A DNA stretch of 46,471 nt, taken from contig CAZKTF010000002.1 in assembly GCA_964555565.1 (NCBI GenBank), positions 1-46,471 of the forward strand. The letters run 5' to 3'. Positions 33,845-39,512 of this stretch are shown piece after piece. Positions within the stretch are counted from its first letter, which is position 1. Every line of letters begins with the position of its first letter. Both the position numbers and the translations under genes were made by a program. The notes under the pieces were generated by a model, which did not search any database, was not told the origin of the DNA, and saw only the letters and a program-made list of their open reading frames with translations. The stretch comes from CAZKTF01 sp964555565 (GTDB lineage Bacteria; Planctomycetota; JAJSAM01; JAKLKS01).

Positions 33845-34009
33845 GGTGTGTTTGAGAACTCCTGCGTCGCACCGAGGCCGAGCGAGGCGGCCCAGGGCAA
33901 GGCGACGCCGACGAAGCCGACCCGAGGGGAGGGTCGGCGAGGAGGCGCAACGCAGCCATGGGCCGACGCAGCCGGCCGAATGCAGCGGGGGTTCTCAAAC
34001 ACACCCTAG
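33841..34009. mobile_element. MITE, 169 bp, with 19-bp perfect terminal inverted repeats
   Basis: CTAGGGTGTGTTTGAGAAC (33841-33859) is the exact reverse complement of 33991-34009. The interior (131 nt) has no reading frame. The ends can be read as a CTAG or TA target site flanking GGGTGTGTTTGAGAAC. It sits exactly between the hypothetical gene, whose stop codon it supplies, and the MazF-like gene, whose first start-like codon begins 4 nt after it. No matching transposase with these ends is present, so it would depend on an element elsewhere in the genome. Confidence 0.9.
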
Positions 34010-34012
34010 CAC

Positions 34013-34435
34013 TTGGCCCGTCCCCTGCCCCGCGGCGCAGTCGTTCGACTGGATGCGACGATCATCGCCGTAGGCAGTGAGGCCGGGGCGACTCACCCTG
34101 TTCTCGCCGTAGTCGTCCAGGCGGACGCCTTCCGCCTCGGGAAGACGGTCGTCGTCGTCCCGTTCACGACGCGACTCGATCGTGCACGGAAGCCGTTCGG
34201 CGTGCTCGTTCCGCGCACAGCCGGCAACGGTCTGGCCGAGGACAGCGTCGCGATGTGCTGGCTCCTATGGTCCATCGACAAGGGTCGGCTGGAGAGACGG
34301 CCGCTTGGGAGGGTCTCCGACGCGACACTGGACCTGATCTCCAAGAACGTCGCTGCGCTCATCGACTACGAACCCGACTACCTCTCCCGCACGACACCCC
34401 CGGCGCCCGGGTCACCACCTGCATCCAGGCCGTAG
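34013..34435 (+). CDS. MazF/PemK-like toxin
   Basis: This 140-residue protein fits the MazF fold: an N-terminal RGAVVRLDATIIAVGSEAGA (RGDVVxVD...GxE pattern), THPVLAVVVQADAF, KTVVVVPFTTRLDRARKPFG (the conserved VPxTT) and ERRPLGRVSDATLDLISKNV at the end. MazF toxins are ribosome-independent mRNA interferases. The start is uncertain: the MITE ends 3 nt before TTG 34013, the first usable codon, so the original start and ribosome-binding site may have been replaced. No antitoxin is obvious; the gene upstream of the MITE is a candidate only by position. A tRNA-Asp remnant follows 27 nt after the stop. Confidence 0.78.
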   Translation: MARPLPRGAVVRLDATIIAVGSEAGATHPVLAVVVQADAFRLGKTVVVVPFTTRLDRARKPFGVLVPRTAGNGLAEDSVAMCWLLWSIDKGRLERRPLGRVSDATLDLISKNVAALIDYEPDYLSRTTPPAPGSPPASRP

Positions 34436-34462
34436 GCCCCACGGGGCAACCGACCTGGAGCC

Positions 34463-34490
34463 GGGGGTCCCGGTCCCCTCGGCCTCGCCA
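34463..34490 (+). repeat. tRNA-Asp T-arm/acceptor remnant at island end
   Basis: GGGGG-TCCCGGT-CCCCT-CGGCCTC-G-CCA. The 19 bases GTCCCCTCGGCCTCGCCAC (34473-34491) are identical to the end of tRNA-Asp copy 1 (3021-3039). The T-loop has changed as in the remnant at 30870 (TCCCGG for TTCGAG). Beyond the CCA, CTGAAC recurs at the same distance as after tRNA-Asp copy 1, so the match may extend weakly into the flank. This makes it the best candidate for the distal end of an island integrated at tRNA-Asp. Confidence 0.65.
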
Positions 34491-34613
34491 CCCTCTTCCC
34501 CCTGAACCGAGGGTCCCCCCCCCGGGGCGGCGTCCGGCCGCGCGCGATCTCCCCGACTCCGACCATGGACACCCCGCCCGCGGGCCCTACACTCGAGGGC
34601 CGGAGGAGGCCCC

Positions 34614-35813
34614 ATGGCCCGGCCCGCTGCGTGCGCTTTGCTCGCGACCCTGCTCCTCGGCGTCGCCCACGCGCAGGAGGCGCGGCAGGAGGGCCGCGTC
34701 ACGCGGTTCGACCCCGACACCGGGACGCTGGCCCTGGATGCGGGCGGCCGGGCCCGCACGCTTCGCGTCACCGCCGACACCCGGTTCACCGTCGGGAAGG
34801 GGACCGCCATCGCGAACCGCACCGGGCGGCTCGTCCTCCGCCGGGGCCTGGACCTCCGGTTCGCGGCGGGGGCCGGCGACGCGCTGGCCGAGGTCGTCCT
34901 CGACGCGCTGCCGCGCGCCGACACCTCGCGGATGAAGCCACTCCCGGATCTCGGGACCGGGACCTACGAGGGCCGCCCCGGCGGGCTCTACCCCGGGGGG
35001 AGGAACGAGCGCCCCGAGGCCCACGAGAAGGCGGGTCTCGCGCGGGCCGCCGCGGTGGTCCCGCGCGACGCGGACGGGAAGCCCGCGGCGAGCGGCCGCA
35101 TCGTGGTCCTCTCGGTCGGGATGAGCAACTGCACGCAGGAGTTCTCCGCCTTCCAGGCGCTGGCCGGGCGCGATCGGCAGGTGAGCCCGCGCGTCCTCCT
35201 CCTGGACGGGGCCCAGGGGGGGATGACGGCCTTCCGGATCCGGGACCCGGAGTCCCCGGAGGGGCGGAGGTACTGGACGACGAGCGACGCCCGCCTCGCG
35301 GCCGCCAGGGCCACCCCCGCGCAGGTGCAGGTCGTGTGGCTGAAGGAGGCCGACGCGTTCCCCACCGCGGGGTTCGACGAGTACGCCGCGAGCCTCCAGT
35401 CCGAGATGGAGAGCCTCGTCCGCACCCTCGCGCGCCGGTTCCCCAACCTGGCGCTGTGCTACCTCTCCAGCCGCACCTACGGCGGCTACGCCACGAGCCC
35501 CCTCAACCCCGAGCCCTATGCCTACGAGTCGGCCTTCGCGGTGAGGGGCCTCATCGAGGCCCAGATCCGCGGCGCCCCCGGCCTCTCATGCGACGCCTCG
35601 AAGGGCCGCCCCGAGGCCCCCTGGCTCGCCTGGGGCCCCTACCTCTGGGCGAACGCCGAGTCCCCCTCCGCCGACGCCCTCTCCTACGAGCCCGCCGACT
35701 TCGCCGCCGACGGGACCCACCCCTCCCCCCAGGGCCAGCGCAAGATCGCCGAGCGCCTCCTCCGCTTCTTCAAGACCGACCGCACGGCGCGGGGCTGGTT
35801 CCTCGGGACGTAG
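34614..35813 (+). CDS. Secreted SGNH-like (sialate O-acetylesterase-type) protein
   Basis: This 399-residue protein has an N-terminal signal peptide (LLATLLLGVAHAQ), then a short beta domain and an SGNH-hydrolase-like region: VVLSVGMSNCTQEFSAF takes the place of block I, and ADGTHPSPQGQRKIAERLL is the DxxH block V, followed by a helical end. Block I has S in GMSN. Substrate is unknown; carbohydrate esters are typical for the clan. GGAGGAGG precedes ATG 34614. It starts 123 nt after the tRNA-Asp remnant and has the same codon style as the genes at 1-3 kb, which suggests it belongs to the stable chromosome. Confidence 0.75.
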   Translation: MARPAACALLATLLLGVAHAQEARQEGRVTRFDPDTGTLALDAGGRARTLRVTADTRFTVGKGTAIANRTGRLVLRRGLDLRFAAGAGDALAEVVLDALPRADTSRMKPLPDLGTGTYEGRPGGLYPGGRNERPEAHEKAGLARAAAVVPRDADGKPAASGRIVVLSVGMSNCTQEFSAFQALAGRDRQVSPRVLLLDGAQGGMTAFRIRDPESPEGRRYWTTSDARLAAARATPAQVQVVWLKEADAFPTAGFDEYAASLQSEMESLVRTLARRFPNLALCYLSSRTYGGYATSPLNPEPYAYESAFAVRGLIEAQIRGAPGLSCDASKGRPEAPWLAWGPYLWANAESPSADALSYEPADFAADGTHPSPQGQRKIAERLLRFFKTDRTARGWFLGT

Positions 35814-35826
35814 GCGGGCCCCCCGC

Positions 35827-35855
35827 GGAGGATCGGCCGAGCGGTTGAACGCGGC
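35827..35855 (+). repeat. tRNA-Ser-like 5' fragment
   Basis: GGAGGATCGGCCGAGCGGTTGAACGCGGC-like sequence here resembles a class II tRNA-Ser 5' part: acceptor GGAGGAT, then a D arm with GCCGAG...GGTTGAA. Base 8 is C rather than T, and after about position 26 no anticodon stem or variable arm can be folded, so the gene is not complete. It lies 14 nt after the SGNH gene and 39 nt before the accessory genes at 35.9-39.2 kb. No matching 3' half was found near 39.2-39.5 kb. Confidence 0.4.
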
Positions 35856-35893
35856 GTTCCTGACCCACCGCGGATCTGACCAAGACAACGCTC

Positions 35894-36889
35894 TTAGCGG
35901 CTCAGGACTTTGCGGGCGTGACCCGCGAGAAGGTCTCGGTCGGGACGATCGGCCGGATCCTCGGGGACCCGCACATGCTGGCCGTCGAGAGGGTAGTAGG
36001 CGCGGCCGTTCTTCCAGCGGTCGCGGAGACGGGGGCTGACGCGAAACTCGAGGTCCGGGGTGACCGTCACGTAGCCACCGTCATAGAGCCGGTGCAAATC
36101 GGCGCGGAGGAGCAGGCCGTTGGAGACGGCGTGCGGGCCTCCCTCGGAGTACGGACGGATGTGGGCGGCCTCTAGAACGGGGACGCTGTGCTCCCCGGTC
36201 ACCGCGCAGGCCCACCCGTAGGCGTCCGAGACGGCGATCCGGAACGTGCCCTGGCCGAGCCGGGGGCAAACGAGGTGCGGGGGCCCGTAGCGAGCGCCTT
36301 CGGGGACGCCCTCCGCGGCCTCGCCCTGGGCGGGGGCTCGAGGTCCTCCGACGAAGGCCCGGACGCGGCACTCTTCCCAGATCCGGGCGCCCTCACCTTC
36401 GACAAGCGAGTAGGCCTTCCCGGAGACGATGTATCGGCTCCAGTCGGAGGGCTGGGCGACCCACTGCGCATCCTCAAAGAAGCAGGGTTCGCTGATCATA
36501 AGGCAGGTGATCGTGGGGTCGGGGTCCTCGGCGACCGCCTTCGCGCCCCGCAGCCGGCGCCGGATCCGCAAGATGCTCGCCCGGAGGTCCGCGTGCGTCG
36601 CGGCGCCGTTTGCCTCTAGGAAGGCCTCCCAGGCGAGGGAGAGGGGCACGCGCGAGGCGCGGGCGTAGTAGCCGAAGCCTCCAATGGCGCCGTGCGGCGC
36701 CTTGAGCCGTAACAGGAAGGGCTCTCCCGGCGAGGCGGCGTGGAACTCCTCCTCGTTCGAGGGCCGCCAGAAGTTGACCTCCTCAAGCGGCGCTCCCGCG
36801 CGCGCCCTCTCCGCGGCCAGCCGGCGCAGGTGGAGGAACCAGCGCTGGTCGGTGTTGGCGACGTATCCCGAGGGTTCCCGCGTCTCCAC
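35894..36889 (-). CDS. HNH endonuclease with EVE/PUA-like N-terminal part
   Basis: This 331-residue protein has two parts. The N-terminal ~190 residues (YVANTDQRWFLHLR, FWRPSNEEEF, LLRLKAPHGAIGGFGYYARA and later WVAQPSDWSRYIVSGKAYSL) read like an EVE/PUA-like modified-base reader. The C-terminal HNH nuclease has VSDAYGWACAVTG, LEAAHIRPYSEGG, then NGLLLRADLHRLYD and a final beta segment, with the His and Asn positions of an HNH_2 domain. Such fusions can recognise and cut modified foreign DNA; that function is inferred. The start is GTG 36889. It is divergent from the PLD-like gene with 96 nt between the starts. Confidence 0.75.
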   Translation of the reverse strand: METREPSGYVANTDQRWFLHLRRLAAERARAGAPLEEVNFWRPSNEEEFHAASPGEPFLLRLKAPHGAIGGFGYYARASRVPLSLAWEAFLEANGAATHADLRASILRIRRRLRGAKAVAEDPDPTITCLMISEPCFFEDAQWVAQPSDWSRYIVSGKAYSLVEGEGARIWEECRVRAFVGGPRAPAQGEAAEGVPEGARYGPPHLVCPRLGQGTFRIAVSDAYGWACAVTGEHSVPVLEAAHIRPYSEGGPHAVSNGLLLRADLHRLYDGGYVTVTPDLEFRVSPRLRDRWKNGRAYYPLDGQHVRVPEDPADRPDRDLLAGHARKVLSR

Positions 36890-36985
36890 GCGGCGGATCG
36901 TACCCGGCCCGCGTGCGGTGGCCTACCGGCACCGTGTACAATCCTCCCGGGCGATGGGACCCAGCCGGGGCCGGGAGGAGGGCGG

Positions 36986-37765
36986 ATGATCCAGTTCGAG
37001 TCCAAGACGGACTTTCTCCACCCGGCCGAGATCCACGGGGCCTACTCCGAATGCCTGGAGGGGGCGACCGAGTGGCTCACGATGGTGATGCCCTGGTACA
37101 CGCCGAGTCCCCAGATCCGGGATCAGATCTTCGGGATGTTCGGCCGAGACGTGGCCCTGACGCTCGTGACCCGTCCTCTCTCGGACGAGAAGGACCCCGA
37201 GCACAAGGCGCAGCTGAAGGAGCTCATGGGCCGCCAGAGGATGGTGCGCCGCCAGCGCCTGTTCGGCCTGGGCACGGCCGTGGAGTTCCCACTCATCGAG
37301 CTGCTGCTCGTCAAGGACGTGCACGCGAAGACCATCATCCAGGACCGGAACTGCGTCGTCGTGAGCTCCTCCAACCTGAACCTGATGTCGATCGGGCGGA
37401 ACACAGAGTTCGGGATCCGATGCCGCGAGTCGGGCGTGGTCGAGAAAGCGCTCCAGGCAGTCGAGAACCTCCGGAGCTCCGACCGGTGCCAGTCGCATGC
37501 CAACGGGAAGGTCCGGCAGTGCTCCTGCGGCGAATGGCTCCTGGGCCAGGGCAAGCACGCGTGCGCAGCATCGGGCTCGAAGCAGGTCCCGGCGACGGAT
37601 ACCGCCGCCTCTGCGTCACCTCCCCCGCCGGCGAAGACCGCCCCGGAGAAGCCGAGGGCCCCGGCTGAAGGCGCAGGGTCCTCGAAGTGCCCTGGGTGCG
37701 GGAAGCCGAAGAAGCCCTTCTACCCGCTGTGCTACGACTGCAACGCGGGGAAGAAGGCCAAGTAG
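36986..37765 (+). CDS. PLD-like phosphodiesterase with zinc-ribbon C-terminus
   Basis: This 259-residue protein starts at ATG 36986 with GGGAGGAGGG upstream. It has one HKD-type motif (VHAKTIIQD, H113-x-K115-x4-D120), then VVSSSNLNLMSIGRNTEFGI, the usual S/N and E-containing second half of the motif; like many small PLD nucleases it would act as a dimer. The C-terminal region has a Cys/His cluster (CSCGEWLLGQGKHAC), a Pro/Ala-rich linker and a final zinc ribbon (CPGCGKPKKPFYPLCYDC). With the divergent HNH nuclease this forms a nuclease pair that could be a restriction-like module; the functional link is inferred. Confidence 0.78.
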   Translation: MIQFESKTDFLHPAEIHGAYSECLEGATEWLTMVMPWYTPSPQIRDQIFGMFGRDVALTLVTRPLSDEKDPEHKAQLKELMGRQRMVRRQRLFGLGTAVEFPLIELLLVKDVHAKTIIQDRNCVVVSSSNLNLMSIGRNTEFGIRCRESGVVEKALQAVENLRSSDRCQSHANGKVRQCSCGEWLLGQGKHACAASGSKQVPATDTAASASPPPPAKTAPEKPRAPAEGAGSSKCPGCGKPKKPFYPLCYDCNAGKKAK

Positions 37766-37897
37766 CGAGGAGTCGAGCCGACCTCCGCGTTCTCGGCTAC
37801 GACCCCGGAGGGGCCGGTGCCAACGGCCTCGCCCTTGTCACGATTCGCGCCGGGCTGGCCTCAAGAGTCGGACCCTGCGTCCCATGGGAGAATCCCG

Positions 37898-37937
37898 TTG
37901 ACAGATTGCAAGGTTCTAGATACGATTTCCTTGCAAT
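37898..37937 (+). promoter_or_regulatory. sigma70-type promoter with 9-bp inverted repeat; leaderless antitoxin start
   Basis: TTGACA (37898-37903) and TACGAT (37921-37926) are 17 nt apart. ATTGCAAGG (37905-37913) and CCTTGCAAT (37929-37937) are perfect inverted copies 15 nt apart that bracket the -10; the right arm runs into the ATG at 37936. Initiation is predicted at 37933-37936, leaving no room for a ribosome-binding site. The same design, with unrelated repeats, is present at 19.1 kb. Confidence 0.75.
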
Positions 37938-38568
37938 GTGTACCGTGGCTGCCACTGTCCGCAAGAGGATCCGAAGGGCCCGTCCGGGGACCTTCTTCCG
38001 GTCCTCCGACTTCGAGGGGACTCGATCCGCGGTCGAGTCCTACCTTTCCCGGCTTGCCGCGGACGAGAAAGGCCTCCTGCGGGTCCGACGGGGGCTCTAC
38101 TGGAAGGGCGTCCCGTCGCGATTCGGCCCCGGACGACCCAGAGTCGATGACATCGTCCGCAAGGTCACGGTGGGAAGCGGAGCAGGGCCGGCGGGCTGGT
38201 CCGCGGGCCATGCGCTCGGTCTCTCGACCCAGGTGCCGGCAACGGCGACATACGCCGTCGTCGGTCCTCCACCCACCGGCATTCCTGGAGCTGCGTTCTG
38301 CTCCCGGCGGAACCTGGAACGCCTCGGGCTCAAGTACCTCGAGATCGCCCTCCTTGAAGTTCTCCGCGATTGGCCGAGGTTTGTCGAGGCCGATTGGGCC
38401 ACGCTCGTGGTTCGGGTCTCCGATCTCCGGGACGCGGGTCGCATCCGGCCGGAACGCGTACGCAAGGCGGCAGAGAGGGAGAAGGTGCCGGCGCTCCGGG
38501 AGCGGGTCGCGGCGCTCGTCACCGAACTTGCTTCTCATTCCCACGTTCCTGCCCCGCGGCGGGCCTAG
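37936..38568 (+). CDS. AbiEi-like antitoxin (DUF6088-type), intact copy
   Basis: This 210-residue protein has an N-terminal winged-helix region (VRKRIRRARPGTFFRSSDFE...RSAVESYLSRLAADEKGLLRVRRGLYWKG) and a C-terminal half homologous to the relic at 7378-7836 (WSAGHALGLSTQVPATATYA; LKYLEIALLEVLRDWPRFVEADW). The helix and the wing before GLYWKG are typical of DUF6088/AbiEi-type antitoxins. ATG 37936 is the only start consistent with the promoter. The toxin gene follows 3 nt later, as in the decayed copy. Confidence 0.8.
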   Translation: MCTVAATVRKRIRRARPGTFFRSSDFEGTRSAVESYLSRLAADEKGLLRVRRGLYWKGVPSRFGPGRPRVDDIVRKVTVGSGAGPAGWSAGHALGLSTQVPATATYAVVGPPPTGIPGAAFCSRRNLERLGLKYLEIALLEVLRDWPRFVEADWATLVVRVSDLRDAGRIRPERVRKAAEREKVPALRERVAALVTELASHSHVPAPRRA

Positions 38569-38571
38569 CCC

Positions 38572-39231
38572 GTGGCGCGGCTTCGGGACTCACCGGATAA
38601 CCTGTTCGCGCTCGTGGGACGGACCGCGGACGCGCTCCGACTCCCGGCCGAGTTCGTCGAGAAGGACTACTGGATCACCGAGACGCTCCGGAGCGTCGCG
38701 CGACCGATGGAGGGCGCCGAGGTCGTGTTCAAGGGGGGGACCAGTCTCTCGAAGGGGCACGGACTGATCGAACGGTTCTCCGAGGACGTGGACATCCTCT
38801 ACGAAGAGCTCTTCCCCCTCGAGATCCGCGTCCTCCATCCACAAAGGACACTGTTCGAGAAACTGGCGGCCCTCCACCATCTCGCGAGCGGCTTTCCGGC
38901 CTCCGGGATGGAGCTGCGTCGCGCGGCCCGTCACCTCTACGACGTCTTCCGGCTCCTGACCAACGCAGGGGTCCGGGAGTCTCTTGGCCGGTCGGCGAAA
39001 CTCGCCGAAGAGGTCGCTGCCGACATGGCGACCGTCAGTCGCGAGTGGGAGTGGCCCCATGCACCGCGACCGGAGGGCGGGTACGCCGCCAGTCCGGCGT
39101 TCGACCCGAACCACCCCTCACAAGCGATTCTCGCCGCCGGCCTCGAGGACACTCGCGCCCTGATCGTCGGCAAGATGCCCACGATCGAGGATTGCCGAAG
39201 GGCTGTCCGGGAGGCCGCGGACCTCCTCTGA
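38572..39231 (+). CDS. AbiEii-like nucleotidyltransferase toxin, internally shortened
   Basis: At 219 residues this protein is shorter than the usual ~280-320. It opens with EFVEKDYWITETLRSVA and EVVFKGGTSLSKGHGLIERF followed by SEDVDI, the nucleotidyltransferase core; then YEELFPLEIRVLHPQRTLFEKLAALHHL follows directly, although in relatives about 80-100 residues usually separate the SEDVD core from the VLHPxRTxxEK segment. The C-terminus has the normal helical end. An in-frame internal deletion is therefore likely, and activity is doubtful. The GTG start at 38572 matches that of the relic at 7840. Confidence 0.75.
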   Translation: MARLRDSPDNLFALVGRTADALRLPAEFVEKDYWITETLRSVARPMEGAEVVFKGGTSLSKGHGLIERFSEDVDILYEELFPLEIRVLHPQRTLFEKLAALHHLASGFPASGMELRRAARHLYDVFRLLTNAGVRESLGRSAKLAEEVAADMATVSREWEWPHAPRPEGGYAASPAFDPNHPSQAILAAGLEDTRALIVGKMPTIEDCRRAVREAADLL

Positions 39232-39512
39232 TTGCAGGCAGACCGGTTGAGGGATCCGCGGCGCTTGTCCGGCTCCCGGTCCGGATCCCGCGATCCGATG
39301 CCCGTGCATGACCTCCAAGCCGATGAGGCCGGTGGACCCGGGCCCGGCGGCCGGGTCATCCCGTGGGACCTCCTCATTGCGGATGTGGTGATGCCCGGGT
39401 GACCTGCCCCCGCACGGCTTCTCCGACGGGCCGGGGCGAGGGGTCGCGCGGGGGCCGAGGGAGGGGGGACCGTCCGGCCGAGCTACTTGACAACTTGCGG
39501 ACGTCCCCTTGT

